Source of the DNA: Proteromonas lacertae
Lineage: Eukaryota; Sar; Bigyra; Opalinata; Proteromonadidae
Length of the DNA: 64,000 nucleotides
NCBI GenBank assembly: GCA_002245135.1
Contig: NGBS01001180.1
Span: 44,490 to 108,489, forward strand
Reading direction: 5' to 3'
Shown: positions 1-10,399 of the stretch, in pieces
Position numbering within the stretch: position 1 is the stretch's first letter
Layout: every line of letters starts with the position of its first letter
Notes under the pieces: model-generated
What the model saw: the letters and a program-made list of their open reading frames with translations, nothing else
Told to the model about the DNA's origin: nothing
The model's database searches: none
Position numbers and translations under genes: made by a program

Positions 1-201
1 ATAATAATGTTGTGATCAACATTATTATATTGGAATATAGAATTTGTTTATTTTATATTATCATTATAATCATTTTTATATGACTATTTAAATGAATGTA
101 TAAAACAAAACATTATCTATTATTACAATACTTTTATTAAATTATGGTATTATTTACTAGCAATTTGTATGAAATATTACTATGTTAAATAATTGAAGTA
201 T

Positions 202-1065
202 ATGAAATCAAGTATTTTCTTTTTAGTATTATTTTTATTCTTTTCATTTTCGTTAATCAAAGTTATATCTAATAAAAAATCGTTAGCCATAATAGATAAA
301 GTAAATTCCATAATTCCTCCTTTTATAATAAATGATCAATATTTTTACTTTGTAAGAACAAAATACAGAAACATTTCATTCAATCAATATATTAGAAGCA
401 ATGATATAATATCAAATTACATTAAAATAAATGGTAGATGGGATGAATGCCAAAAAATCTTTGATATATGGAATTCCAGCAAAGAAAAGGGTATTTTTCT
501 TGATTTGGGTGCTAATATTGGTTCATGTTCTTTTCTTTTTGCAGAAATTGGAGTAAAGGTTATTGCTTTCGAGCCTTTATCTAACAATTTATTTCCTTTT
601 AGTGTGACAACTTTTTGTAATTCATATTATAAAAACTATATTACAATATATCCATATGCATTAGGAAAAGAAGAAAAAGAACAATTAATATATATATTAA
701 AGAATAATTGGGGAGCTTCATCGATGTACTATAAATTTACTGATTATAATCAAACTATAACTGTAAAGACACTAGATAACTTTAAAGATATTATTCCAAA
801 TAATATTTCGATGATAAAAATTGATGTTGAAGGTGGAGAATATGATCTTTTACTTGGAGGAACTAATTTCTTTAAATCTCATCATACAGAGTTTATGTAT
901 ATAGAGGCTTCATGCGGTATAGTGAATGAAAATGGTAAATATGAAATTGAAAAGCTATACAAACTTATATCAGATTTAGGTTATGATATAGATAAAAAAA
1001 TTAATTGTAGTAAAAGAAAAGTAGGTAATATTGTTGTTAAGTCAAAGTTACTAAGAAATAAATAA
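202..1065 (+). CDS. FkbM-family SAM-dependent methyltransferase, membrane-anchored
   Basis: About 287 residues, read from the first ATG; the codons just upstream lack an ATG. An N-terminal hydrophobic signal anchor (about residues 3-20) suggests a type II ER/Golgi enzyme with a lumenal catalytic domain. The SAM-binding motif I, FLDLGANIGSCSF, lies near residue 100, followed by the acidic end of strand 2 (VIAFEPL). The FkbM hallmark IDVEGGEYDLL lies near residue 210. FkbM enzymes O-methylate sugar or polyketide hydroxyls, so methylation of a surface glycan is a reasonable inference; the substrate is unknown. The frame is open throughout and looks functional. A decayed paralogue lies at 33.6-34.4 kb. 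Confidence 0.85.
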   Translation: MKSSIFFLVLFLFFSFSLIKVISNKKSLAIIDKVNSIIPPFIINDQYFYFVRTKYRNISFNQYIRSNDIISNYIKINGRWDECQKIFDIWNSSKEKGIFLDLGANIGSCSFLFAEIGVKVIAFEPLSNNLFPFSVTTFCNSYYKNYITIYPYALGKEEKEQLIYILKNNWGASSMYYKFTDYNQTITVKTLDNFKDIIPNNISMIKIDVEGGEYDLLLGGTNFFKSHHTEFMYIEASCGIVNENGKYEIEKLYKLISDLGYDIDKKINCSKRKVGNIVVKSKLLRNK

Positions 1066-1252
1066 AAATGAGAAATATATAAGTGATTATATAAAAATAG
1101 AAAAACTAAAATATATTTTCATTTTAAAGAACATATCAATAAAAAACAACTAAGAATATTTATATAAAATCTCTTATCATATATGATTAATCATATTAAA
1201 CAAATTAATTATAATCTTTCTTGTTTATCTAAATCACATGAATATATTAAAT

Positions 1253-2212
1253 TTATAGATAATATAAACACTGTTCCATATAATCTCCTTTAACAATAAA
1301 AGTTGTATTATATGTATAAATACCTCTTATCTTTCTTATTATATTAGGATCAGATTCAATGAGTAAAGGAACATTATATGTTTTTCTTATCAAATTAATT
1401 GCATAGGATCTATTTTCATAAATTATTACTCCTCCTAAATGAAGTGGCTCATGTTTTGTAGGTTTCTGTGTATTATCTGAACATGCACAATAATCAGGTT
1501 TTATTGGAGTTTTGCTAGAAGGACACATAGGTTTTTTAGTAGTAATATTGTAGTACACTTTCAATACTGCGCTTATCCAAAAATCTTCTGAGGTATGGAT
1601 AGTAGGAGGAGGATATTTCCATAAGTCTCTTATCCATTTTGTTTTTCCAGCCCACATATGCCCACCAAAATCATATTCTATATCTTCATCATAAGTTACA
1701 GGAAGTAATTGTTTAATTCTTTTTTCAACAACTATCTCTTTTGAATGTACATCAACTAATCTTCCCATTCTTACTGCCAAAGATCCTGAATTAACTACTC
1801 TAATCATATTCTCAAAGTATTTACTTCCCCACATTACATCATCATCAATAATTATAAAATATGAATTAGTTGTTGTATATGAAACTAAAGGTCCTAAAAA
1901 CCTGCCATAAAACCCAGTCTCGATAGTAGAATGAATATAAACTGTATCAAATCTATTTAATTTTCTCCATCTATTAATTATACCTGATATGTTGTTATAT
2001 GAACCACTTTGAAATACTATAACATTAACTTTTATAAATTTTATAAATGACTGTCTTGCAATTAGTTCTAATTGTTTTACTAAATTGTCTCTCATAAATA
2101 CTGTTAAAACTACATTTAATATAATAGTTTTATTCTTTACTTTTGTATTTAATGATATATATAGAATTAAAAATAATATGATAAAAGAAATAATAAAGAA
2201 ATATTTCTTCAT
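1253..2212 (-). CDS. Putative type II membrane glycosyltransferase with DDD motif (paralogue 1)
   Basis: I chose the ATG that directly precedes the hydrophobic anchor (MKKYFFIISFIILF). The frame stays open upstream to 2272 and includes another ATG at 2251, but that part is read from a dispersed repeat. The lumenal part has SYFIIIDDDVMWG near residue 120, a likely metal and nucleotide-sugar site, then EYDFGGHMWAGK and SEDFWISAVLK, then a conserved PDYCACSD cysteine cluster. The fold suggests a GT-A transferase; the exact CAZy family is not certain. It is a clear paralogue of the gene at 5619-6677, with most of the length conserved. Its 5' end lies about 25 bases from a paired-CCGTT-box repeat, which might supply promoter elements. 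Confidence 0.7.
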   Translation of the reverse strand: MKKYFFIISFIILFLILYISLNTKVKNKTIILNVVLTVFMRDNLVKQLELIARQSFIKFIKVNVIVFQSGSYNNISGIINRWRKLNRFDTVYIHSTIETGFYGRFLGPLVSYTTTNSYFIIIDDDVMWGSKYFENMIRVVNSGSLAVRMGRLVDVHSKEIVVEKRIKQLLPVTYDEDIEYDFGGHMWAGKTKWIRDLWKYPPPTIHTSEDFWISAVLKVYYNITTKKPMCPSSKTPIKPDYCACSDNTQKPTKHEPLHLGGVIIYENRSYAINLIRKTYNVPLLIESDPNIIRKIRGIYTYNTTFIVKGDYMEQCLYYL

Positions 2213-2237
2213 TAATTTTAAAATAATTACGTTGGAC

Positions 2238-2548
2238 GTGTTGTGCGCCATTGAGCCGATCTCATCATACAATTACTTTTAAAAACAAACTAATATCGTT
2301 TTTATCTTAGTTATATAGAGTTATTAACAAATATATAGTTAGTTTATCATATGACCTATATCTGTGATATACTTTTTTATGAACTTCATTATTCTCAATA
2401 TCAAACTAATTTTTTTTATATTTTCTATTTTCATGTATCGGTGACTACTACAGTCTACAATACATTATCTGATATGAATAGATTTCACTAATTTTAATAA
2501 CAACTTATTTAAAAAAGAGATTAAAAAGCTGGCTTGAGTGAGGCTTGA
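2238..2548 (+). repeat. Dispersed paired-CCGTT-box repeat, copy 1
   Basis: The copy starts with TTGTGCGCCATTGAGCC, a degenerate form of the box, followed by ACTTTTAAAAACAAACTAA, a TATGACCTA block about 80 bases later, and GGCTTGAGTGAGGCTTGA at 2531-2548 with a T/C-rich tail. The order of blocks matches the copies at 9.16, 16.46 and 37.63 kb. It abuts the start of the upstream transferase gene, which reads away from it. Confidence 0.6.
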
Positions 2549-2599
2549 ACTTATTTTTTCTTTTTTCTTTTTTCACTACCTTAACATTAAAAGAAAAAA

Positions 2600-2911
2600 T
2601 TAATATAACATCTTTATCAAATCCATATATTTCATATAAAAGAGCAAAAGAAACATTATCAATTTACTATGACCGATTATCAATACTGTCCATAGACAAC
2701 TTAATGAGTAAATAGAAGTTGGTAATTCTTTTAAGAACACTGTTTCATTTATATCTCCAAATTCAATTAACATTTCCCTCTTATCCATATCATAAATTAT
2801 GTCATACATCTTATTTACTTTCATTTCCGTGTCCGCAACTTCAGTTACATTATTTCCTTTTAATAACAATGGTTTTTTGGTAATTATTACCGCTTTATCA
2901 CAAGATACCAT
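2600..2911 (-). CDS. Unrecognised small ORF, possibly not a gene
   Basis: A 103-codon frame begins with ATG and ends in a hydrophobic C-terminal stretch. I recognise no motif. The middle part (residues 10-70) has mixed charged and polar composition like a real protein, while the tail is composition-driven. It may be a remnant of a larger decayed gene, because relics of other glycosylation genes follow on the same strand. Confidence 0.2.
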   Translation of the reverse strand: MVSCDKAVIITKKPLLLKGNNVTEVADTEMKVNKMYDIIYDMDKREMLIEFGDINETVFLKELPTSIYSLSCLWTVLIIGHSKLIMFLLLFYMKYMDLIKMLY

Positions 2912-3087
2912 ATTTTCACATTTGGAAAAGCCAATGATAAATTTATCAACTTCACAATTAATTCTAATTTTAATTAAATAATCTCCAACTTTAACTTGTT
3001 CATGGTATATACAATAATTCTTCTTGTGTTGCTGTAATATGAGGTACTAATAAATTTACATCCTAGCAAATGAAATTTACATATAAT

Positions 3088-3225
3088 TAGTAATGATTCT
3101 TATGCTCATAATCACGTCCAACAAACCTATTCTAATTATTATTCATGCAATTATTATTTAACTACACTGCAAATAAAGAGAATGAACTACCGCTTGTCAA
3201 AATAAGTCTCATTTATTGGATTTCT
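3088..3225 (-). pseudogene. Fragment of a GT-B transferase C-terminus
   Basis: On the minus strand this stretch matches, with many substitutions, the last part of the gene at 12,776-13,423. The conserved core reads as SLILTSGSSFSLF and corresponds to SLLLTRGSTFSLF in the intact paralogue. Nothing upstream in this strand restores a gene, so it is a short relic. Confidence 0.4.
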
Positions 3226-3289
3226 TTTTGTTATTTAGAATAACATCATGAACAACTACATGCAAAATTTATTCAGCTCTGTTAATAAC

Positions 3290-3620
3290 AAATTTCCATA
3301 AGTCATTAGGGCATATTAAATAATTACCTTCGTTGAAAAATCCTAATCCATATGTAATTGTTAATTTAGGATAAAAATGGAAAGATGAAGATTTTTAATT
3401 AAAATATATCAGTGAATATTATTTCATCAAGATCAGTAAATATTATTTTATCAGCATTGTATTTGTTTCTAAAAAACAAACATTTTGTTTCCAAACATTT
3501 TGAAGATATTGCTGAGTTTCTTTATATTGATGATTAAATGAGTTTCATGATAATCTATCAAAGAGAATTTCATAATTTATAAAATAGCTATAACTATAAT
3601 TATTAATTCTTTTAAAGGGA
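3290..3620 (-). pseudogene. Relic of a glycosyltransferase with a TDLDE motif
   Basis: One minus-strand frame reads NADKIIFTDLDEIIF near 3,425-3,475, preceded in another frame by a plausible YLQNVWKQNVCFLETN segment. The F-x-D-x-DE pattern is typical of families such as GT92 or GT17, which bind metal and nucleotide sugar there. Several stops and frame changes interrupt it and no start is visible. The family assignment is weak. Confidence 0.3.
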
Positions 3621-3767
3621 TGAATCTTTATATGCATATTCTTTGAAAAGGTACTCTTTTAATATTCATAAATAAATATTCATAATTGTATATTACTTCA
3701 AATTGAAAAATAGAAAAATTACAATTACATACATTAAAAATAGAAAAATTAAATAACAGTTAAATAC

Positions 3768-4782
3768 ATGTTAATTTTAATATACTTATTCTTTTCAATC
3801 ATTCTATTTCTATCTATTGATTTTGATATTTCACTTGAAAACTTAATGAATATTATTAGGATGTATAAATCATCAAAAAGTGCTGTATATGTAAATATAA
3901 GAGCAGGATTAGGAAACAGATTAATGTCTGTTGCCGGTATAATAATAATGTCGATATATTATCAATCAAAACCATTTTGTATATCAATTCATATAGTGAA
4001 TAGTATTAAATTGGAAAGAATTCGATATATTTTACTATATTCCTGAGTATAATATCACTCAAACTAACATAATAAGCGGAAAAGAATTTTACATTTGTCC
4101 TTTTAAAATAGAAAAAATAAAAACTATAAAAAAGAATTCAAATTTATATTTTAAATATATTTGGTGTGATACATTAGTGGAGTTATTAAATAATAGTATT
4201 TTCTACAAATCTATTAAATTCTATTTCAATATTCACAATTTAGAAGATGTTATGTTTAATGTTTTCTATGTATATTATAGAATATTTACAGAATTAATTA
4301 TTCTGCATAAGTCTATAGAAGAAAAAGTAAACTACTATGTCTCGCATCTGTTATATAGTGCATATATTGGTATTCAAATTAGGGTTGGAAATGCTGATTT
4401 AAAAGAAAAGGCAAATATAAATGCTAGTGATATAAATGAGATGATTTGTATAGCTAATAAATATTATAATAAAAGTAAATGGTTTTTAACAGGAGATTCA
4501 CAAAAACTAAAATTAGAGCTTAGCAGAAAACATAACAATATTTATATTTATTCTAAAAATTTGAGTAAACACTATGCAAAATATAAGAATGATTCTACAA
4601 TTGTAATAGAACATAATATACTATGTAGATCGAATTTCTTATTAATTTCTAGAAGTACTTTTGGTTTAACAGCTTTGTTAAAATCTGGATTATTATTATA
4701 TAAAAATATGAACTTAAGTTATGTAATTAAAAAAGGCAATGCGATTAATATAAAAGAAAATTTTAATAGTTTTAGTAAATAA
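3768..4782 (+). pseudogene. GT-B type (fucosyltransferase-like) gene with one frameshift
   Basis: The N-terminal piece (3768-4046) has a signal anchor and AVYVNIRAGLGNRLMS, the glycine-rich loop seen in GT11/GT23-like and NodZ-like transferases. The C-terminal piece (in frame to 4782) has YIGIQIRVGNADLKE, WFLTGDS and SRSTFGLTALLKSG, matching the nucleotide-sugar side of such enzymes. The two pieces are in different frames. Comparison with the paralogue at 22.9-23.6 kb places one frameshift near 4030-4045, with EYNIT and YIWCDTL conserved just after it. Either one recent mutation inactivated it or the base call there is wrong. Fucosyltransferase-like is the best guess for the family. Confidence 0.55.
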
Positions 4783-4802
4783 TATTATATTTTAATATTT
4801 CA

Positions 4803-5684
4803 TTGTTTTATTTAATATTTATATGTATAGTTGTTAAATTTAAAGTAATAAAATATAAGAATAAAGTTGGATGCAACAAATATTCTAAAAGGGATATATC
4901 TAGTTATATTATACATAGTCCACTGTATTTTAAAAGGATAAAGAATATTAATCTAACATCATTTGTCAAATTCATGATCATAACACCTATATGCTCTTCA
5001 AATAGTATAAGAAGAAGAATAATTAGACAAACATGGGTTAAAAATATTTTAAGATTAAATTGTAGAATTATGTTTGTCATGGGATTAAGTGATATAAAAG
5101 GAGAGGATAAAAGTAAAGAAAATGATATACTTCAATTCTCATTTATAGATAACTATTTTAATTTGACATTATCAACTATATTAAGCTACTTATGGACAAA
5201 AGATGTATATAAATATTTTGATTATCTCTTAAGAGTAGATAGTGATGTTTTCCCAAATTTGCAATTAATAAATCTCTATATATGTTTAAATAAGAAAAGA
5301 ACAAATATAATATATGGTTATTATTATCCACCAATGAAATGCAAAAGAAATATAAGTGATAGCAATTATATTCCTTATTCACTATATTCACATTACATAC
5401 TTCCTGAATTTGTTGCTGGTAATTTCTATATTTTTCCTAAATTATTAGACTGGTTAAATTTCATAAATACAATAGATATACACAGTAAAAACTTAATATA
5501 CAGAGAAGATATACAAATGGGATTGTATTTTTATAAATATAACATATCAATTATTAAACTCAATAAATATTATAATAGAAAAGATATATTTATAACTTGT
5601 AAAGATTATCAACTTCATTTAGCTGTTCATGGTGTAACTGAATATAATATGATATTCATTGACAAGATTTGTAATAAAATTTGA
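4803..5684 (+). CDS. GT31-family beta-1,3-glycosyltransferase (galactosyltransferase-like)
   Basis: Family hallmarks appear in order: RRIIRQTWVKN near residue 75, DILQFSFIDNYFNLTLST near 108, the metal-binding YLLRVDSDVFPN near 140 (D-x-D), FVAGNFYIF near 205 and NLIYREDIQMGLYF near 230. GT31 enzymes add galactose, GlcNAc or related sugars in beta-1,3 linkage in the Golgi. An N-terminal hydrophobic stretch is present, but no in-frame ATG precedes it: the frame opens with TTG, and the first internal ATG lies at about residue 58, past the anchor. The start codon may have been lost, so expression is doubtful although the catalytic part is intact. The 3' end overlaps the convergent gene by 66 bases. 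Confidence 0.75.
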   Translation: MFYLIFICIVVKFKVIKYKNKVGCNKYSKRDISSYIIHSPLYFKRIKNINLTSFVKFMIITPICSSNSIRRRIIRQTWVKNILRLNCRIMFVMGLSDIKGEDKSKENDILQFSFIDNYFNLTLSTILSYLWTKDVYKYFDYLLRVDSDVFPNLQLINLYICLNKKRTNIIYGYYYPPMKCKRNISDSNYIPYSLYSHYILPEFVAGNFYIFPKLLDWLNFINTIDIHSKNLIYREDIQMGLYFYKYNISIIKLNKYYNRKDIFITCKDYQLHLAVHGVTEYNMIFIDKICNKI

Positions 5685-6677
5685 AAATGTAATTAATATT
5701 TTATACTGAAAATACGACACATAATACAAACATGCTGTCATATGACTGTCATTAACAATAAAAGTTGTATTATATGAATGTAGTTTGTTTATAAATTTCT
5801 GTATATTAGGAAATTTATTGATTAATAAAGGTACATTGTAAGTTCTTCTTATTAAGTTTATAGCATATGACCTATTTTCGTGTATTATTTTTCCTCCTAA
5901 ATGTAAAGGTTCATGTTTTGTTGGTTTTTCATTTCTATCTGAGCAAGCGCAATAATCTGGCTTAATTGGAGTTTTGCTTGATGGAAATTTCGGTTTTTTT
6001 GTGGATATATTATAATATACTTTTAATACAACGCTTATCCAAAAATCTACTGAAGTTTGAATTGTTGGAGGAGGATATCTCCATAGATCTCTTATCCATT
6101 TCATTTTCCCTGCCCACATATGTCCTCCATAATCATATTCTATATCTTCTTCATATGTTACAGGTAAATTAATTTTCCATACACTTTCAGCAATTATTTC
6201 ATGTGAATTATGATCTATTAATCTTCCCATTCTAACTGCTAAAGATCCAGAATCAACTACTCTAAGCATATTTTCAAAATACTTATCTCCCCATAAAACA
6301 TCATCATCACATATTATAAAATATGAATTCTTAGTATTATAAGATATTATTGGTATAAGAAACCTTCCATAAAAACCTGTCGGAATAGAGGATTGAATAT
6401 ATGATACATCAAAATTGTGCATTTTTATCCATTTGTTTAGAATTAATGAAACGTTAATAAAAGAACCACTTTGAAATACTATAATATGAATAAAATACCA
6501 ACTAAAAATTGATTGTCTTACAATTAGGTTTAATTGTTTTATTATGCTATTTCTCTTAAACACTGATAAAATGATATATACATTTCTTTCAACTTGTAAC
6601 TGTGATCTACTAAACAATGTATATAATAAATTTATAATCATAATAGAAAATAAAAGAAGAAATAATATTCTCATCAT
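5619..6677 (-). CDS. Putative type II membrane glycosyltransferase with DDD motif (paralogue 2)
   Basis: This 352-residue paralogue of the 1253-2212 gene starts with MMRILFLLLFSIMIINLLY, a signal anchor. It keeps SYFIICDDDVLWG, EYDYGGHMWAGK, SVDFWISVVLK and PDYCACSD. Where paralogue 1 stops after its CLYYL end, this frame continues for about 30 residues, so the ancestral stop was probably lost and the tail is read from what was 3' flank, overlapping the convergent GT31 gene. The rest of the frame is clean and could be functional. Role: probably sugar transfer in the ER/Golgi; the linkage is unknown. Confidence 0.7.
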   Translation of the reverse strand: MMRILFLLLFSIMIINLLYTLFSRSQLQVERNVYIILSVFKRNSIIKQLNLIVRQSIFSWYFIHIIVFQSGSFINVSLILNKWIKMHNFDVSYIQSSIPTGFYGRFLIPIISYNTKNSYFIICDDDVLWGDKYFENMLRVVDSGSLAVRMGRLIDHNSHEIIAESVWKINLPVTYEEDIEYDYGGHMWAGKMKWIRDLWRYPPPTIQTSVDFWISVVLKVYYNISTKKPKFPSSKTPIKPDYCACSDRNEKPTKHEPLHLGGKIIHENRSYAINLIRRTYNVPLLINKFPNIQKFINKLHSYNTTFIVNDSHMTACLYYVSYFQYKILITFSNFITNLVNEYHIIFSYTMNS

Positions 6678-7281
6678 TACTAAGGTAAATGAACTGCTGC
6701 TTTACACCCTTTTTTCTGTTAGTCTATATAATATTTATTTTCACAAAATCTATTAGTATATACTTATTTAAGAAAAAATGTCATAATGAGAAGTGTCAGT
6801 TACACAAAAATTAAGAATTATGCATCATATTTAATTATAAGTTTCATTTACTTCAATTATAAATTTCTATTATTTCTAAAATTTAGATAAATAAAAATAA
6901 CAAAATGAAGTAAAATTCTAAAAGACTATAAAACAGAATGAGGAATGTGCTTAGCAAGATGTGATACTGAAAAAGAAAAAGGATTAGTGTTTTGAAAAAT
7001 ATTGGAAAGAAAGATTAAATTATGGTAATGCAGTGAATTCTAAAATAGTTAATGTTGAGATGATATCCTGGAATAGTTTGATAGTTATAGATCTGCCATT
7101 TAAAAGTATGACATTTTGATGATGTCCACTTAAATACATGCGAGGTTACTAAATGATTGATTTTTATAAAACGAAAAATTGGAAATCATTTTTAGTGTGG
7201 AAATTATTTCCTTGGTATAGCAATAATAATTATAATTAAAATATATAGTGGAAATATTGTATGTCATGAAAGAATAAACTA
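6678..7281. other. Intergenic, nothing recognised
   Basis: A+T-rich sequence between the start of the DDD-motif transferase and the 3' end of the acyltransferase gene. I see no ORF with protein-like composition and no repeat shared with the rest of the window. Confidence 0.5.
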
Positions 7282-9036
7282 TTATCCACAATTAACAGAA
7301 TTATTAATGTAATGAAGATGAAATAATCTGTTATGTCTCCATAATGTTATGTCTTTTATTTTAAATATATGTTTATATTTATTCAGCACTTTATCTTTCA
7401 TTAAATTTGTAAATTCGAAAGATAAGTGATTATTATCTACATACATTAATATATTAAATTCTAATAAACTGCATATCTTATTTGGGCATAAAATATCTGT
7501 AAAGGATAAATACTGTTCTTTTAAATATTGTTTAATTATAAGCAATTCATGATATATGCAATCTTGTGAATATAATTTAAACTTGTTATTATTAATAGTC
7601 TGTTTAATGCAGTTATGTGGATCAAATTTTAAAAATGGAACATCTTCTATAAAATATATTTCATTTGATATATTCTTCAATACTTTTATTGCTTGGACAT
7701 ATTTTATTTGCATAATATTATGCTTATTACTTGATATACTATTTAAAAAATTTGACAAAAAAATAGATATTATTCTATATTTCTTTATGACTTTTAATGA
7801 AAATACGATTCTCTCATAAGTTAATCTATTAATGTCTATTACTTTTACCCATATAAATAATAAAGATGTTTTCTTTAATATTGACAATTTATAGAGTATT
7901 GGAGACCATACTAGCAAATGCAAATCACCTATTAATAAAAACCATTCTCTATTAATAATATATGAAGAATCTGATTTTCTAATAGCATAACTTTCACATT
8001 CTTTTCTTATTATTCCATAATTCGATGTAAAAAGAGGAGGTTTTGTAATTATTTTGTAGTTATATTTTGTGTAGCTAATTTTTAACAAATATAAGCCGAA
8101 TAAAACAGAAAATAATACAATACTATATTTGCGCTTATTAAAATGTCTTAATGGATGTTCAATAAGATAGAATGATATAATTGAGTATATAAATATAATA
8201 ATTATATAAATACGAATGCTGTTTATTCTGTATATTACTAATATTATGTAATGCCATAAATATAGAGAATATGAAATTTCACCTGTAAATGAGAAAGGAA
8301 AAGATGCAATTATATAATTTGCAGATAGTTTGTGATAATTAATATTTTGAATAAGAGGAATTAAAGAAATAAAAGGAAATAAAGGATAATAACTAGGATA
8401 TATGTTGTTATTGTTGTGAAATAGAAAGGCAAAAAGAAATAATATAAGCATACCTCCTATTGATAACTCATTAATATTATTATTTATACTCATATTCATC
8501 TGAGCAATAAAAACGCTAATTCCAAACAAAAACTCCCATAACCTTGCTTTAAAAATAAAATATGCTAAATGAATATACTTATTAGAAATTACAATGGAAT
8601 ATATTAAACCAATAACTAACAATAAATATATCAAAAAATCTTTACTAAACAATAGTATTGGAAATATTACATAAAATTGCTCTTCTATCGATAATGACCA
8701 AAAATGTAGTATAACTGATTGAGGTTGTGATTCATACATATAATCTATGTTTTTATTATAAAAACGAATATTAGATATTCCAAATATAGCATATCTAATA
8801 TCAGTCTGTATATCAATTGGATTATATTGTTTTAATTTCTTAATATTTATTATTACATAAAATAAAACTATATAACTAATAGGTATAATCCTCTTTATTC
8901 TATTTGAAAAGAAATCTACTATTAACATTGTTTTTGATGAATTTTTGTCATTATAAACCATTTTCATTATATACCCTGATACATAAAAGAAAATATCAAC
9001 ACCAATTAAACCATCAATATCTCTTCTAAATTTCAT
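7282..9036 (-). CDS. Acyltransferase-3/SGNH fusion protein lacking catalytic residues
   Basis: A 584-residue OafA-like protein starts at a clear ATG. N-terminal landmarks are DIDGL-IGVDIFF, NRIKRIIP and LHFWSLSIEEQFYVIFP, followed by multiple membrane helices and SYSLYLWHY. After about residue 330 comes an SGNH-type domain. Compared with the intact copy at 34.7 kb, about 22 residues are missing between DIDGL and GVDIFF, exactly the block carrying the catalytic His of the acyltransferase. The SGNH nucleophile motif GDSH is GDLH here, so the Ser is lost, although the D-x-x-H end (VDNNHL) remains. The frame is nevertheless open over 584 codons. Family members acylate surface sugars; this one is probably a pseudoenzyme or an early pseudogene. 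Confidence 0.7.
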   Translation of the reverse strand: MKFRRDIDGLIGVDIFFYVSGYIMKMVYNDKNSSKTMLIVDFFSNRIKRIIPISYIVLFYVIINIKKLKQYNPIDIQTDIRYAIFGISNIRFYNKNIDYMYESQPQSVILHFWSLSIEEQFYVIFPILLFSKDFLIYLLLVIGLIYSIVISNKYIHLAYFIFKARLWEFLFGISVFIAQMNMSINNNINELSIGGMLILFLFAFLFHNNNNIYPSYYPLFPFISLIPLIQNINYHKLSANYIIASFPFSFTGEISYSLYLWHYIILVIYRINSIRIYIIIIFIYSIISFYLIEHPLRHFNKRKYSIVLFSVLFGLYLLKISYTKYNYKIITKPPLFTSNYGIIRKECESYAIRKSDSSYIINREWFLLIGDLHLLVWSPILYKLSILKKTSLLFIWVKVIDINRLTYERIVFSLKVIKKYRIISIFLSNFLNSISSNKHNIMQIKYVQAIKVLKNISNEIYFIEDVPFLKFDPHNCIKQTINNNKFKLYSQDCIYHELLIIKQYLKEQYLSFTDILCPNKICSLLEFNILMYVDNNHLSFEFTNLMKDKVLNKYKHIFKIKDITLWRHNRLFHLHYINNSVNCG

Positions 9037-9162
9037 TAATTAATTATCAATATAGTAGAATTTTTATTAACATTCTTTCTTTTTACTTTGTGCTTCTTGT
9101 TTTATTCAACATTCTTTAATTTTATAATCATTATTCCTATATTTCTATAGACATATATACAT

Positions 9163-9348
9163 GTGTTGTGCGCCGTTTGTCATAGTTGGCCGTTTGTCTA
9201 CCAGACACTTTTAATACAAACTAAATGTATATTCTTGCTTGTCTTGATGAAAAATTGTTACTTTTATACTTACTTTGTTATATGACCTTACCTCTGCAGT
9301 ATATTTTTTTGATAATATAAATAGTTTGAATATTTGCGCCTTTTGTTC
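9163..9348 (+). repeat. Dispersed paired-CCGTT-box repeat, copy 2
   Basis: Two boxes (GTGCGCCGTTTGTC and GGCCGTTTGTC) about 20 bases apart are followed by ACTTTTAATACAAACTAA, TATGACCTTACCTCTGCAG and TAGTTTGAATATTTGCGCC. It lies about 125 bases upstream of the acyltransferase start and directly abuts a stretch with higher G+C. Confidence 0.65.
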
Positions 9349-9960
9349 CATACTTCTAGAGATTCCTTTGCTAGGTTAAAGTCAGGATCCAAATGAGGTT
9401 TACTTGGAAAGAAATGAGCTTACCAATGTTCATTGTTAATGTAATCTCGATCAATGATTGCTAATAAGTTTTAGTTTTCCACATTGGCTTTAATAAGTTA
9501 TTCCCGGAGTGTTGCATTACCTTGCTTTGTAATCATCGGTGATGACTTCCTTATAGTTTTGCGTGATGATTTCCTGGGGCTTATAGACTATGTTGGATCG
9601 TTTGGAAAATTACAGCTAGATGAACTCTCAGTCTTAAGCAATCGTGTATAATTGATTTTACTTATGTAAAATTGATCCCAATAAAATAGAATGTACCTTA
9701 GAGTCAACGTCTCTTACCGCCTTTGGACTTTGAAACAGCACGTTCTTCCAAGGTACATTCTGCATCCATCAGATAAGCTTTTAAATCTCTTGCTATCCAC
9801 TTTGCTTTTGCGAAGCCTACAATCCGGATCCATTGAAGATTCAAACGAATTGCTTTCAAGAAATCATCGTCAGGTTTATTGTTAAAGGGATCATCGACCT
9901 CATAGATCTCTTCATCACTCTCCTCAATAAGTTTCTTAGGCATTGTAAGTACTTTGGGTT
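9330..9960 (-). pseudogene. G+C-richer decayed coding stretch with a small open frame
   Basis: Base composition is clearly less A+T-biased than the neighbours. On the minus strand an ATG at 9943 opens a 79-codon frame (9704-9943) with an acidic start (EESDEEIYEVDDPF) and a basic end (SKSKGGKRR). Further 3', another broken frame reads like protein (FFPSKPHLDPDFNLAKESL). I cannot name a family. Composition and decay suggest captured or transferred coding sequence next to a repeat terminus. A small functional protein from 9704-9943 is possible but unproven. Confidence 0.35.
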
Positions 9961-10380
9961 ATTTCAAAAGACAAAGTTGATGTACACCCTTCATTGAACG
10001 AATTCCTCATAATAGTCATTCCAATCAACATTTTTTATATTATATTTTTAATTTATGTTATAATTAATACTATATATTATACAATTGTTTAAACTAAAAG
10101 AATGAAATTGTACTTTTTATTCTTTTATAATAGTAAATTGCTCATCTTGATTTAACAAACTCAACTTTCTTTATATTATTTTATTTATACTTACACAACT
10201 AAACGAGATACAGTAAATTACCTTTTAAACTTATAATTATTGTCTTTGTTTGCTCATAAGAATTACATACATTCGCACATAGCTGATTTTATTTTGTATT
10301 TATTACAATTATTATTTATTGGAATTTCACTAAATAATGAATTATTTAATGATTTCTATATAATAAATTTATCAAATATA
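9961..10380. other. Intergenic, nothing recognised
   Basis: A+T-rich unique sequence up to the outer edge of the left 3.47-kb inverted-repeat arm. No gene-like frame or shared repeat is visible. Confidence 0.4.
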
Positions 10381-10399
10381 CCATATTGCTTGAAATTGA

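Noticed and set aside
1-180. A promoter or telomere-like signal at the window start
   Set aside because: The sequence is plain A+T-rich with no tandem telomeric unit and no shared repeat.
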